From NCBI RefSeq assembly GCF_017833525.1, contig NZ_JAFICD010000002.1, positions 1,054,001 to 1,118,000 on the forward strand: a stretch of DNA of 64,000 nucleotides, read 5' to 3'. The DNA is from Duganella sp. 1411. Lineage in GTDB: Bacteria; Pseudomonadota; Gammaproteobacteria; Burkholderiales; Burkholderiaceae_D. Below the pieces are notes generated by a model, which saw only the letters and a list, made by a program, of their open reading frames with translations, had not been told where the DNA came from and did no database searches. This document shows, one piece after another, positions 1 to 9,080 of this stretch (the first letter of the stretch is position 1; every line of letters starts with the position of its first letter). The translations under genes and the position numbers were made by a program.

Positions 1-178
1 CTACACCTTCAGCGGCTCGCTGACGACGCCGCCGTGCAGCGAGGGCGTGACCTGGTACGTGATGAAGAACGCGGTGCCGGTGTCGGCGCAGCAGATCGCC
101 CAGTTCGGCCACGTCTACAAGATGAACGCCCGTCCGGTGCAGGCGGTCAACGGCCGCCTGGTGCAGGTCACCGACTAA
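1..178 (+). CDS. Alpha-carbonic anhydrase, C-terminal part
   Basis: Partial gene cut by the left window edge; reading from base 2 gives about 58 residues up to a TAA. The stretch GSLTTPPCSEGVTW is the conserved alpha-class carbonic anhydrase segment containing the Thr-Thr pair near the zinc/CO2 site. The family hydrates CO2 to bicarbonate and is normally exported to the periplasm in Gram-negative bacteria. The export signal and zinc histidines lie outside the window, so activity cannot be judged here. Confidence 0.85.
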   Translation, partial: YTFSGSLTTPPCSEGVTWYVMKNAVPVSAQQIAQFGHVYKMNARPVQAVNGRLVQVTD

Positions 179-244
179 AACTGGCGGCGCCGACGGCCTT
201 CGTTTTGCCTTACACTATCGGACCTTCCCGACCATCGGAGCTCC

Positions 245-1396
245 ATGCAAGCGCAACTCGAACCCTTCCACGCCGTCGGCATCAGCCGCCTGGCCCACGC
301 GCTCAAGGCGCAGGGCCGCTCCATCATCCACATGGAATTCGGCCAGCCGTCGACCGGCGCGCCCAAGGCGGCCATCGCCCAAGCCCACCAGGTGCTCGAC
401 GCCGACAACATGGGTTATTGGGAAAGCACGCCGCTCAAGGAGCGCCTGGCGCGCTTCTATGACGAGCGCTACGGCGTCAAGGTCGACGCCAACCGTTTCG
501 TCATGACGTGCGGCGCCTCGCCGGCGCTGGTGCTGGCGTTGAACTCGCTGTTCTCGCCGGGCGACCGCATCGCGCTGGCGCGCCCCGGCTACGTCGCCTA
601 CCGCAACACGCTCAAGGCGCTGCACATGGAGCCGGTGGAGATCGCCTGCGGCGCCGACGTGCGCTACCAGCTCACGGCCGCCGCGCTCGAGATGCTCGAC
701 CCGCCGCCGGCCGGCGTGATCATCGCCAGCCCGGCCAACCCGACCGGCACCATCATCGCCGCCGACGAACTGGAGGCGATCGCCAAAGTGTGCCGCGCGC
801 GCGGCATCCGCATCATCTCGGACGAGATCTACCACGGCCTGAGCTACGTCGAACCGGCGCAGACCATCCTCGCCTACGCGCCCGACGCGCTGGTGGTGAG
901 CAGCTTCTCCAAATACTTCAGCATGGCCGGCTGGCGGCTGGGCTGGCTGCTGGTGCCGGCCGAGCACATCGAACGCGCCTGGGCCTATTGCGGCAACCTG
1001 TTCCTGACGGCGCCGTCGCTCAGCCAGCACGCGGCGCTGGCCGCCTTCGACGCGCTCGACGAGCTCGAAGGCCACCTGACCGTGTACACCGAGAACCGCC
1101 GCCTGCTGCTCGACGCGTTGCCGGGGCTGGGCCTGAACGCCATCGCCCCGCCGGACGGCGCGTTCTATATCTACGCCAGCATCGCCCACCTGACCGACGA
1201 CAGCCTGGACTTCTGCAAGCGCCTGCTCAACGACACGGGCGTGGCGACGGCGCCGGGCATCGATTTCGATCCGGTCGAAGGCAAGCGTTTCATCCGCTTC
1301 AGCTTTGCGGTGTCGACGCCGGAGATCGCCGAGGCGATCCGCCGCATGCAGCCCTGGTTCGCCGCCCAGGCGGGCGCGCTGGTGGCCGGCCAGTGA
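245..1396 (+). CDS. PLP-dependent class I/II aminotransferase
   Basis: A 383-residue fold-type I aminotransferase, the usual length for the AspC-like group. The PLP-binding lysine is K223 in SSFSKYFSMAGWRLGW. Upstream the protein shows SPANPTGT and SDEIYHGL, the conserved Asn and the Asp/Tyr motif that hold the cofactor. It ends with the RFSFAVS segment that carries the substrate-carboxylate arginine. It should transfer an amino group between an amino acid and a 2-oxo acid in the cytoplasm. The exact substrate cannot be read from sequence. It stands alone between the carbonic anhydrase and a convergent small ORF. Confidence 0.9.
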   Translation: MQAQLEPFHAVGISRLAHALKAQGRSIIHMEFGQPSTGAPKAAIAQAHQVLDADNMGYWESTPLKERLARFYDERYGVKVDANRFVMTCGASPALVLALNSLFSPGDRIALARPGYVAYRNTLKALHMEPVEIACGADVRYQLTAAALEMLDPPPAGVIIASPANPTGTIIAADELEAIAKVCRARGIRIISDEIYHGLSYVEPAQTILAYAPDALVVSSFSKYFSMAGWRLGWLLVPAEHIERAWAYCGNLFLTAPSLSQHAALAAFDALDELEGHLTVYTENRRLLLDALPGLGLNAIAPPDGAFYIYASIAHLTDDSLDFCKRLLNDTGVATAPGIDFDPVEGKRFIRFSFAVSTPEIAEAIRRMQPWFAAQAGALVAGQ

Positions 1397-1410
1397 GCCG
1401 CTAGCGGCGG

Positions 1411-1626
1411 CTAGGCTTCGGGCATGCCGCGCAGGAATTCGATATCCGACACGGCGCGCGACCATGCCGCGTCGGGATCGAGCGCGGGCGTGTTGTGGAT
1501 ATCGAGTTGGATGTCTTTCAGCGTTCTGCCGTCCAGGGAGATTTTGTAGCGCAGCGCCGTGTATTCGACGTCGTAGGTGTTTCTCAACCCCTGTTGACGG
1601 GTGTAGGTGTCGTGGGAAGCGGGCAT
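1411..1626 (-). CDS. Small conserved-looking hypothetical protein (71 aa)
   Basis: I chose the ATG at 1626 because TAAGGAGGACAAT, a near-perfect Shine-Dalgarno, sits just before it; longer in-frame starts have none. The 71-residue product is hydrophilic with no signal peptide or membrane segment. It contains YTALRYKISLDGRTLKDIQL and an Asp/Ala-rich end. I do not recognise a domain. It is convergent with the aminotransferase gene, with a 14-bp gap. The strong ribosome site is the main evidence that it is real. Confidence 0.6.
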   Translation of the reverse strand: MPASHDTYTRQQGLRNTYDVEYTALRYKISLDGRTLKDIQLDIHNTPALDPDAAWSRAVSDIEFLRGMPEA

Positions 1627-1795
1627 GATTGTCCTCCTTATGAGAGTAGAGAAAAGCATAGCACGAAGCGATTTTGCGTGTAATTGCCGCATGACAAGCC
1701 AACCCGGGCGCGCGCACTGGCCGCGCGGTAAGGTGCCGCGCCGCTTCACGCGCTTCGGGTATGCTGACGTTCCACGATCGCGACCAGGAGGCCAT

Positions 1796-2185
1796 ATGCT
1801 GACAGGGCAATGTTTTTGCGGCGCCATCCGCTACGAGACGGGCGAGCGCATCCGCAACCAGACGCTGTGCCATTGCACCATCTGCCGCCGCACCAGCGGC
1901 GCGCCGGCGGTGGCGTGGTTCACGGTGGCCACGGAAGACTTCCGCTACACCGCCGGCGAGCCGGCCAGCCTGCGCTCCTCCTCCCATGGCACGCGCACCT
2001 TTTGTCCGCGCTGCGGCACCCAACTCACCTTCACCGACGACGCCAGCCCCGGCGAGATCGATGTGACCACCGGCAGCCTGGACGCGCCGGACCGGGCGCT
2101 ACCGCAAAGCCACATTTTTGTGGCCGACGCGCTACGCTGGCCGAACGATTTGCCGCGCTATCAACAGAGCAGAAGCGGGTCGTGA
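1796..2185 (+). CDS. GFA (glutathione-dependent formaldehyde-activating)/CENP-V family protein
   Basis: The start at 1796 follows AGGAG with good spacing and gives 129 residues, normal for the family. It has the GFA zinc-binding cysteines: CFCGAIRYE near the N-terminus, CHCTICRRTSG at about residues 25-35, and FCPRCGTQL at about 70. Members bind two zinc ions in a Mss4-like fold. Despite the family name most are not proven to act on formaldehyde, so the biochemical role is open. Cytoplasmic, monocistronic by position. Confidence 0.85.
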   Translation: MLTGQCFCGAIRYETGERIRNQTLCHCTICRRTSGAPAVAWFTVATEDFRYTAGEPASLRSSSHGTRTFCPRCGTQLTFTDDASPGEIDVTTGSLDAPDRALPQSHIFVADALRWPNDLPRYQQSRSGS

Positions 2186-2270
2186 CTGCCTTCAGGCAGA
2201 ATTCAATTATCAAAATTGCTTGCCAAATCACCAATTCCTTGCTTAACTGTCACTCAGTTCTGGAGGGAAT

Positions 2271-4316
2271 ATGGCAAAGACTTCACTTGCGGCGGCACAT
2301 GTCGGTAACAAGGCGGTCATCGCCGCGAAAGCGGTCGCCTGGGCGAACAACGACGTCATTCTCATCGCCTGGAGTTATCCCGGGCCCATCCCCGGATGCA
2401 TCGGCTTTACGCTCGAACGAAAGCTCGCGCGTGAACCCGATTCCAAGTTCGCCGCCCTGCCTTCCTACGTCGGCTGGCAGGGAGGCAAGAACGACGACTG
2501 GAAGTCCAAGACCACCGACGAATGGCCACTGCAGCGATTCAATTGGAAGGACTTGGTGGCGGAGGCCGACAAGCAGTACATCTACCGCATCGTACCGCTC
2601 ACCGGCAAGTCGCAAGCCCCCGTTCGCATGGATCCGCAGTACTGGCTGACCACCGGAAAAATCAGCCGCGGCGACACCGTCACCGGCACCGTGCGCGCCA
2701 CGTTCAACCGGGGCATACTCGCCACTCAAACGCTTGCACGAAAACTGCATAAGCCGACCGGAAAAGGCCTGAGCCCTGCCGAAATCGAATCCTTTGTCCA
2801 GGAACAAATCGCCAAACTCGGCGCGGCGGAACGCAGCCGTTTGACCGGCCAGCTCCTCGACACCCTGCTGGACTTTACCGCCCGCGCGTCGAAGACGGGG
2901 CGCATCGTCGCCGCGCTCTACGAGCTGACCGACGAGCAACTGGTGAAGGCGCTGGTGGGCTTGCCGAAAGGCCGGCTTCATTTGGTACTGTCCAACGACA
3001 ACGACTCCGAGCCCGACGGAGAGACGGCGACGGGAAAGCCAAAGCGGAAGGTTATCTACGACGGCCTGAATTTGGCGGGTCGCCAGAAGCTGGTCAAGAA
3101 GCACGGCGACAATATCGCCACGCGCTACATGCCCTCCAGCGGCATCGCCCATAACAAATTCCTGATTTACGTCGACGATCAAGGCGCCGCCCAAGCCGTG
3201 CTTACCGGCAGCACCAACTGGACCTGCACCGGTCTCTGCACTCAAAACAACAATGCCATCGTGATCGAGGACGCGAAGCTGGCGCAACGATATCTGGATT
3301 ATTGGACTGCGCTACATGCCGATACCATCGCGCAAATCGTTCCGGACCCGCCGGCGCCGCAAAAAGGATTGCAAGCGGCGGCCTTGCGCAGCGCGGGCGC
3401 CAAGGCCGCCAAGCCATTGAAAATCGACGGTGGACAGGTGGCCGTATGGTTCTCTCCGAACACCAAGGCGCGCATTGATACGGGGACTCCAGCTGCGCCC
3501 AAAGTGCCGCCGATACCGCCGGACATGGCCGTCGTCGCCGACCTGATGGCGAACGCAAAGCAAGCCGTGCTGTTCCTGGCGTTCCAGCCGGGGCAAGCCG
3601 GCAATGCCAGAAGCATGACGTTCCTCAGCCAGCTCGCGGCCGTGGCAAGGGACAAGCCGGAACTGTTGATCCGGGGCGCCGTGAGCGATGCCCCGCTTGC
3701 CGCGCAATTCAACAAGGCCATCTACGACGAGCCGGGCTGGCAAAACGCCGCCGCGGTCTCGCCGGCAGGCTTCTCGACCGATTTCGGCTACTTCGAGACC
3801 GAACTGGTCAAGACAGGGCACGCCATCATCCACGACAAAATCATCGTCATCGACCCGTTCGCCACGGACGGCAGCTGCCACGTGATCACGGGCAGCCATA
3901 ACCTTGGCTACAAGGCCTCGTACAACAACGACGAGAACATGCTGATCATCAGCGGCAACCGCAATTTGGCCATCGCCTACGCGGTGCACGCGCTGGACGT
4001 CTATGACCACTATCGGTGGCGTTACAAGCTGGCGCAACAGCGCGAGCGCGAGACCAAGAGGGCGAAAGCCGCGGGCGAGCCGGCGCCGAAATTTCAAAAC
4101 CTGGCGCAGTACAAACCGAAGTGGACCGGACTGTTCCGCGACACCGACGAATGGCAAACCAAATACTTCCAGCAAAGCTGGGAGAACTTCACCGAAAGGC
4201 TGTTTTGGGTGTCGGACGGATCGCCGCTCCCACCGCTGCTGCCACCCACCACCAAGTCCGGCAAGAAGGTGACGCCGCCGGCCGTCAAGGCGTCCCGGCG
4301 GGCGGCGCGAGCCTGA
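2271..4316 (+). CDS. Phospholipase D-like (HKD) family protein
   Basis: A 681-residue protein with two PLD-type catalytic half-sites. The first is H294-N-K296 followed downstream by LTGSTNWT; the second is H521-D-K523-IIVID followed by ITGSHNLGYK. The PLD superfamily cleaves phosphodiester bonds through a covalent histidine intermediate, in phospholipids or nucleic acids. In the first half-site the Asp lies one residue further from the Lys than in the canonical HxK(x)4D pattern. There is no signal peptide. GGAGGG precedes the ATG. The N-terminal 250 residues do not match a domain I know. The substrate is unknown; a nuclease or an envelope-targeted toxin are both possible. Confidence 0.75.
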   Translation: MAKTSLAAAHVGNKAVIAAKAVAWANNDVILIAWSYPGPIPGCIGFTLERKLAREPDSKFAALPSYVGWQGGKNDDWKSKTTDEWPLQRFNWKDLVAEADKQYIYRIVPLTGKSQAPVRMDPQYWLTTGKISRGDTVTGTVRATFNRGILATQTLARKLHKPTGKGLSPAEIESFVQEQIAKLGAAERSRLTGQLLDTLLDFTARASKTGRIVAALYELTDEQLVKALVGLPKGRLHLVLSNDNDSEPDGETATGKPKRKVIYDGLNLAGRQKLVKKHGDNIATRYMPSSGIAHNKFLIYVDDQGAAQAVLTGSTNWTCTGLCTQNNNAIVIEDAKLAQRYLDYWTALHADTIAQIVPDPPAPQKGLQAAALRSAGAKAAKPLKIDGGQVAVWFSPNTKARIDTGTPAAPKVPPIPPDMAVVADLMANAKQAVLFLAFQPGQAGNARSMTFLSQLAAVARDKPELLIRGAVSDAPLAAQFNKAIYDEPGWQNAAAVSPAGFSTDFGYFETELVKTGHAIIHDKIIVIDPFATDGSCHVITGSHNLGYKASYNNDENMLIISGNRNLAIAYAVHALDVYDHYRWRYKLAQQRERETKRAKAAGEPAPKFQNLAQYKPKWTGLFRDTDEWQTKYFQQSWENFTERLFWVSDGSPLPPLLPPTTKSGKKVTPPAVKASRRAARA

Positions 4317-4351
4317 CGAGCCCTCGCAAAAACGGCCGGGCCGGCGGCGCC

Positions 4352-5485
4352 CTACCCGCCCGGCAGCACTTCAAACGCCAGCAGCTGCGTCACTTCATCG
4401 GGGCTGAAATTGTCGTCGGAGATCAGCACCAGGCTGCGGTGGCCGTTGGCCAGGACCGGCCCCCAGCTCATTCCCTCCAGGTTGTCGACCTTGTCCAGAC
4501 CGGCGCGGTTCACATCCATCAACAGGCTTTTTTTAAGTGGCGTGTAGCGCGCGCCCTCCAGCGTCGGCAAGGCGGCGATGTCGGTGGCGCCATCCAGTTC
4601 CACCAGATACAAACGGATGAAGAATGCGAAGCGCCCGGTCGCATCCTGCACCCCGGAACGCTCCAGCGCCAGCAAATGGCGGCGATCGACCACCAGCATC
4701 TCGGACACGCCGTTGTCGCCAAAACGCCCCGGCGCCGGACGCCCTTGCACGCGGTCGATGGGATAGGCGTATTGCGCCAGTACTTTGCCGTTGCGATCGA
4801 ATTGCGTAAAGCGGCTGACCGCGCCGTGCTCCGGGCTGGCCAGCGGGCCGTCCTGGTACAGCGGCGCCTCCATCCCCACCCACAGCGAGCGGCCGTCCGG
4901 CGCGAACGCCAGCGCCTCGAAACTGAGATTGCCGCGTGGTCCGGCCGTCTTGCCTGACGTAGCCTTGAACATGGCCGGCAATGGCAGCGTCGAACGATAG
5001 GCGCCGTCCGCGCCGGCGTGCTTCACGAACGGCCCGGTTCCCAAGGCGTCGCTGCCCTCGCTGGCATACCAGATTCCGTCGCCATCGGGATCGAAGCGGA
5101 CCGCCTCGATGTCGGCCATTTCGCCTCCGCGCGACACGGCCTCGCGCGGGGCCGGATAGGCGCTGCCGTCGGCTTGCCGGAAGGTTTGCACGGCCTCCAG
5201 CGAGACCGCCCTGAACCCGTCCGCGTCGTAATCCAGCCGCGCCGTGTAAAACCGCGCCGGCCCGAGTTCCGAGCGGTCGTCGCTGGCGGTGATCCAGATG
5301 CCGCGGCGGGCGTCGTAGTCGATGCTCGACAAGCCGCCCACCAGCGTGCCCTGGAAAATCCGCCGGTGCGCGATGCGCTGCTCGCCGATGAGACGCAACC
5401 CGGCCACCGGCTCTTGCGCCTGGTGCGCGACCGGCAGCGCGCACCCGCCGAGCAATGCGCCCAGGATCACGGCCGCGCCACGCAT
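4352..5485 (-). CDS. Phytase-like esterase (exported lipoprotein-like)
   Basis: A 377-residue protein that begins with a short signal containing LLGGC, a plausible lipobox. The remainder reads as a beta-propeller of the phytase-like esterase family (esterase-like activity of phytase): GGLSSIDYD, DIEAVRFDPDGDGIWYASEG, SFEALAFAPDGRSLWVGME and NLEGMSWGP. The ATG at 5485 overlaps the stop of the upstream TonB-dependent receptor as TGATG, so the two are translationally coupled. That suggests a surface or periplasmic phosphoester/ester-processing enzyme feeding the receptor. The substrate is not known. Confidence 0.8.
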   Translation of the reverse strand: MRGAAVILGALLGGCALPVAHQAQEPVAGLRLIGEQRIAHRRIFQGTLVGGLSSIDYDARRGIWITASDDRSELGPARFYTARLDYDADGFRAVSLEAVQTFRQADGSAYPAPREAVSRGGEMADIEAVRFDPDGDGIWYASEGSDALGTGPFVKHAGADGAYRSTLPLPAMFKATSGKTAGPRGNLSFEALAFAPDGRSLWVGMEAPLYQDGPLASPEHGAVSRFTQFDRNGKVLAQYAYPIDRVQGRPAPGRFGDNGVSEMLVVDRRHLLALERSGVQDATGRFAFFIRLYLVELDGATDIAALPTLEGARYTPLKKSLLMDVNRAGLDKVDNLEGMSWGPVLANGHRSLVLISDDNFSPDEVTQLLAFEVLPGG

Positions 5486-7959
5486 CAGAAGCGCACCCGC
5501 ATCGAGGCGTACAAGGTGCGCGGGCTGCCGAGGAAGTAGCGTCCCGTGGTGAGCGGATTGGAGCTGGTCAGCTCGGCCCCGACGCCACCCAGATAATGGC
5601 GATCGAACAGGTTGTCGACGTTGAGCGCGAACTCCGTGCGGCTGCCAAAGCCAAACAGGCTGCCGCGCGGCTTGTAGGTGAAGTTCAGGCCGACCAGCGT
5701 GTAGGCCGGCATGTACTGGCGCGGATACAACGCCGGTCCGCCGGCGATGACGGTATTGGTGACCGTGCCGTAAGTGCCGGCCGCCTCGCCGACATAATGC
5801 GCGTTGGCCGTCAGGCGCCATTCCGGCGCCGGCTTCCACGTGGCTTCGGCGAAGGCACTGCGGCGCGGCGCGCCCAGCACCGGGTCGCCCGACTTGATGC
5901 CCTCGGCCGGCGTGTCGCCGGAATAATGCGCGTCGTTGTACGAGGCGTTGGCATACAGCTCGTACGCCTTGCCGGTGGCGCGCAGCGTCAGCTCCACGCC
6001 CTTCGAACTGATGCCGCCCTGGTTGGCGAAGGTGGTGGTGGCGTCGCGCGAGAAGATGTCGCCGTTCGGATTGCCGTTCTGGATCGAGATGCGGTCGCGG
6101 TAGTCGATTTTGTAGGCGCTCAGCGCGACGCCGTAGCCGTCGTCGCTGGTCCAGCGCACGCCGACATCCTTGTTGACCGAGGTTTCCGGCTTGATGCCGT
6201 TTTTGGAATCGACCGCCGCCGTCCCCTCGAACACGCTGTCGGGAATCGCGCTGAAGTTTTTCGAGCCGCTGGCGAAGACTTCCCAGTCGTCATTCACGCG
6301 ATACAGCGCCGCCAGTTTCGGCAGCAGTTTCGAGCTCACCTTCAGCGCGCGGGTGCCGCCGAATTCCACCGGCGACGAGTAGTCCTCCTTGAAGCGCTGA
6401 TAGGTGGCGCCCAGGTCCAGCTGCAGCCGGTCGTCGAGCAGGCTGACCTTATCCTGCGCGTAGGCCATGGCGGTGTCGGACGAATAATGGCGATCCTGCG
6501 TGATCGAATACAGCGCGCTTTCCTCGAAGGCGCCGCTGACCTTGGGATCGGTGACGGCGAACCAGTTGCGGTCCTTGTCACGCTTGGTGCGCTCGATCCA
6601 GCCGCCGATGCGGATGCGCTGATGCTCGCCCAGCGTATCGGACACCTCCGCCAGGGTGCCCTTGCGGTCGATGGCGTTGTCGCTGCGCCGCGTGCTCGCC
6701 TCGCGCACGCCCCACTGGCTGACCGGATTCATCGCGTAGCGCGCCGCCGCCGGGCAGCCGGCAGACGAGAGCGCCGCGCTGCTGGAGCCGGCCGGTATCG
6801 ACACCGCGCTCACAGGGATCAGGGCGCCGTTGGCATCGCGCCGGTATTGGTTCTGGTAGCACTCCTGCACCACGGCGGTCGGCTTGCCGCCCGGCGCCAC
6901 CGCGCTGTACACCTTGCCGTTCGCAGGCAACTGCACGTAGGGCACGTAGAACCAGCCATTGCCCTCCTGCTTGTGCCAGTATGGCTTGACGGTCAATTTC
7001 CCGGTTTGGCCGAAGCGTTGGGTCCAGTCGACATGCATCAGGGTGTCTTCGCTGTTGATGCCGCGCGTGCCGCGATAATTCTGGTCGATGGCCGGATTGC
7101 CGGTCCAGTGGTCGGTCAGGCCGTCGGTGGTGGGATTGCCGTAGAAGGTGGCTTTGTATAGCTTGGACGATTCGGCCAGCAGCGCCACGGCATCGTAGTC
7201 GTTGTCGCTGAATTTATTGTAGCTGACGGTGGCGCGCAGACTGGAGCCGCCCCCCAGGTCCTGCAGCACGCGCAGGTCGGCGTGGCGGCGGCTGTTGCGG
7301 CCCGATTCGTCGCCCGGCCAGGTGCGTACGTATTCGTGCGAGTAGCCCAGGTAGGCGCTGGTGCCGGTCGCCGACTTGCCGGTGTCGACGCGCACGAAGC
7401 CGCGCCGGTAGCCGAAGCTGCCGGTCGCCAGTTCGATCTCGCCACCGCGCTCCCTGGCCGGATCACGCGTCTTGAAGTCGATGTATCCGCCCAGCGCCTG
7501 GTTCGACGGCGTGCCAAGATCGCCGGCCGTCTGCGAGGCGTCGACGCGTACCAGGTTGGCAGGGTCCAGCAAGCGGTTGGGCATCGTGCCGCCGTTCGAC
7601 AAGGTGGAGCCGTTCGGGATGCCGTCGATGGAAATGCCGATCTGCTCCTTGTTAAAGCCGCGCATCGACAGGCGCATCGAAAAGCTGCCGGTCAGCGCGT
7701 CGCTGGAGCTGACCTGCATGCCCGGCACCCGCGCCAGCAATTTCAGCGGATCGATACCGGCCGGCTGCTCGGCGATCACGGCGAGGTCGATCACGCTGTT
7801 GGCCCGCGCCTCGCCCTTGCCCAGCGCCTGGCCGGTGACCTGCACCACGGTCGGCGCCACCTCCGCCGCCGATTCGGCGGGCGCCTGCTGCGCGTGCGCC
7901 GCCCCCATCTGCAACATCGCCGCCGATCCGGCAGCGAACATCCCTAGTCGTGCATACAT
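5485..7959 (-). CDS. TonB-dependent outer-membrane receptor
   Basis: An 824-residue receptor with an N-terminal signal peptide ending in GAAHAQ. A plug domain follows at about residues 40-170 (VIDLAVIAEQPAG, RLSMRGFNKEQIGISIDGIP). The long beta-barrel ends in the C-terminal YASMRVRF with terminal Phe needed for BAM recognition. It imports a bulky substrate across the outer membrane using TonB energy. It is the first gene of a two-gene operon with the phytase-like esterase. A perfect 16-bp operator palindrome lies about 100 bp upstream, so it is probably controlled by the adjacent GntR regulator. The ligand is inferred to be a nucleotide/nucleoside-like compound from context only. Confidence 0.92.
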   Translation of the reverse strand: MYARLGMFAAGSAAMLQMGAAHAQQAPAESAAEVAPTVVQVTGQALGKGEARANSVIDLAVIAEQPAGIDPLKLLARVPGMQVSSSDALTGSFSMRLSMRGFNKEQIGISIDGIPNGSTLSNGGTMPNRLLDPANLVRVDASQTAGDLGTPSNQALGGYIDFKTRDPARERGGEIELATGSFGYRRGFVRVDTGKSATGTSAYLGYSHEYVRTWPGDESGRNSRRHADLRVLQDLGGGSSLRATVSYNKFSDNDYDAVALLAESSKLYKATFYGNPTTDGLTDHWTGNPAIDQNYRGTRGINSEDTLMHVDWTQRFGQTGKLTVKPYWHKQEGNGWFYVPYVQLPANGKVYSAVAPGGKPTAVVQECYQNQYRRDANGALIPVSAVSIPAGSSSAALSSAGCPAAARYAMNPVSQWGVREASTRRSDNAIDRKGTLAEVSDTLGEHQRIRIGGWIERTKRDKDRNWFAVTDPKVSGAFEESALYSITQDRHYSSDTAMAYAQDKVSLLDDRLQLDLGATYQRFKEDYSSPVEFGGTRALKVSSKLLPKLAALYRVNDDWEVFASGSKNFSAIPDSVFEGTAAVDSKNGIKPETSVNKDVGVRWTSDDGYGVALSAYKIDYRDRISIQNGNPNGDIFSRDATTTFANQGGISSKGVELTLRATGKAYELYANASYNDAHYSGDTPAEGIKSGDPVLGAPRRSAFAEATWKPAPEWRLTANAHYVGEAAGTYGTVTNTVIAGGPALYPRQYMPAYTLVGLNFTYKPRGSLFGFGSRTEFALNVDNLFDRHYLGGVGAELTSSNPLTTGRYFLGSPRTLYASMRVRF

Positions 7960-8059
7960 CGAATTCCCCTATCAGTGGTTTCCGCGCCAAGTGGCACGGC
8001 GATTTTTTTGGTCGGACCGCCTGTCTCCGGCGGCCTCATTTAATTTAGGTGAATGTTAT

Positions 8060-8075
8060 AGTGGTTCGTACCACT
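8060..8075. promoter_or_regulatory. GntR operator site 1
   Basis: AGTGGTTCGTACCACT is an almost perfect dyad: arms AGTGGT and ACCACT around TCGT. This form matches the TGGT/ACCA-type dyads known for GntR/HutC-subfamily regulators. It is the best of four related sites in the locus and lies upstream of the first TonB receptor. Confidence 0.75.
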
Positions 8076-8144
8076 TTGCAATGTAAACCAAACTCAAAAT
8101 GTTGGATACTCATTTAATGCCGACTCTTGGCAAAGTTAATAATT

Positions 8145-8160
8145 AGAGGTTCGTACCAAT
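8145..8160. promoter_or_regulatory. GntR operator site 2
   Basis: AGAGGTTCGTACCAAT agrees with site 1 at 14 of 16 positions and lies about 140 bp before the gntR start. Probable autoregulatory site; weaker dyad than site 1. Confidence 0.6.
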
Positions 8161-8297
8161 GTCACAAACATGTCATAATCCGGCGGGTTCCGTTCAAGCT
8201 TTCACCAGGGCGCGAACCATTTCGTTACAATACGGCTGCGGCCCGTCACAAGGCCGGCCTATTCCATCCATCATTCGCTCGACAGCAGGTACATTGA

Positions 8298-9059
8298 ATG
8301 CGACCACGAACCACCGACACTCCCACCGCCGCCGCCAAGCCCGCCCCGCTATACCAGCAGTTGGCGGAGACCTTGAAACAGCTGATGGAGTCGGGGAAAA
8401 TCGGCGCGCGCGAGCCGATGCCGGCGGAGCGCGATCTGGCGACCACCTACCAGGTCAGCCGCGACACGGTGCGCAAGGCGATCCGCCTGCTCGAGGAACA
8501 GGGCCTGCTCTATAGCGATCATGGACGCGGCACCTTCGCCGCACCGGAAGCGGTGCGCCAGATGTCGCGCTTCCTGGACAGCTTCACCGACGACACCATC
8601 AAGCGCGGCGGCGTGCCGGGCCAGACCATCCTGGCGATGGAAACGGTGGCGGCCAATATGGCCGTGGCCAGCCTGCTGCACATGCAGCCGGACGAGCCGC
8701 TGTTGCGCATCAAGCGCGTGCGCCTGATGGACGGCAAGCCGATCGGCCTGCAGGAATCGTTCTTGCGTTTGCCGGCCGGTGCGCGGCTGGAGCAAAAGGA
8801 GTTGGAACAAGTCGGCTCGCTGTACCGCATCCTGATCGACAAGTTCGGCATCAAGCCGTCCGAAAGCCTGGAAAGCGTGGGCGCGGTGGCCGCCCGCGCC
8901 GAAGACGCGGCGCTGCTTGGCGTGCAGGCCGGCACGCCGCTGCTGCTGTGCGAGCGCGTGATGCTGTCGGACCGGCGCGAGCCGGTCGAGTACTGCGAAA
9001 TGAAATACGCGCCACCCTACCGCTATAAAACCCGCATCAGCAAGGGCGGCGCCGTCTGA
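8298..9059 (+). CDS. GntR-family transcriptional regulator with UTRA domain
   Basis: A 253-residue regulator. Residues about 17-85 form the winged helix-turn-helix: LYQQLAETLKQLMESG, then PAERDLATTYQVSRDTVRKA and LLEEQGLLYSDHGRGTF. Residues about 100-245 form a UTRA ligand-binding domain (HutC/NagR type), with LLRIKRVRLMDGKPIGLQES and the closing PVEYCEMKY. It should bind the four dyads at 8060, 8145, 13747 and 13843 and release them on binding a small metabolite. Its position between the receptor operon and the permease/kinase operon fits a local regulator of nucleoside or purine uptake. Confidence 0.9.
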   Translation: MRPRTTDTPTAAAKPAPLYQQLAETLKQLMESGKIGAREPMPAERDLATTYQVSRDTVRKAIRLLEEQGLLYSDHGRGTFAAPEAVRQMSRFLDSFTDDTIKRGGVPGQTILAMETVAANMAVASLLHMQPDEPLLRIKRVRLMDGKPIGLQESFLRLPAGARLEQKELEQVGSLYRILIDKFGIKPSESLESVGAVAARAEDAALLGVQAGTPLLLCERVMLSDRREPVEYCEMKYAPPYRYKTRISKGGAV

Positions 9060-9080
9060 CGCGCGGCTTGATGCGCGCGG

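Larger units (their letters stand above)
7960..8297. promoter_or_regulatory. Divergent control region between receptor and gntR
   Basis: This 338-bp AT-richer gap separates the leftward TonB receptor from the rightward GntR regulator and holds two operator copies (8060-8075 and 8145-8160). On the minus strand, TATAAC directly flanks the first operator and would serve as a -10 for the receptor, so bound repressor would sit across the core promoter. The second site is closer to gntR and could give autoregulation. No small gene was convincing here. Confidence 0.6.
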
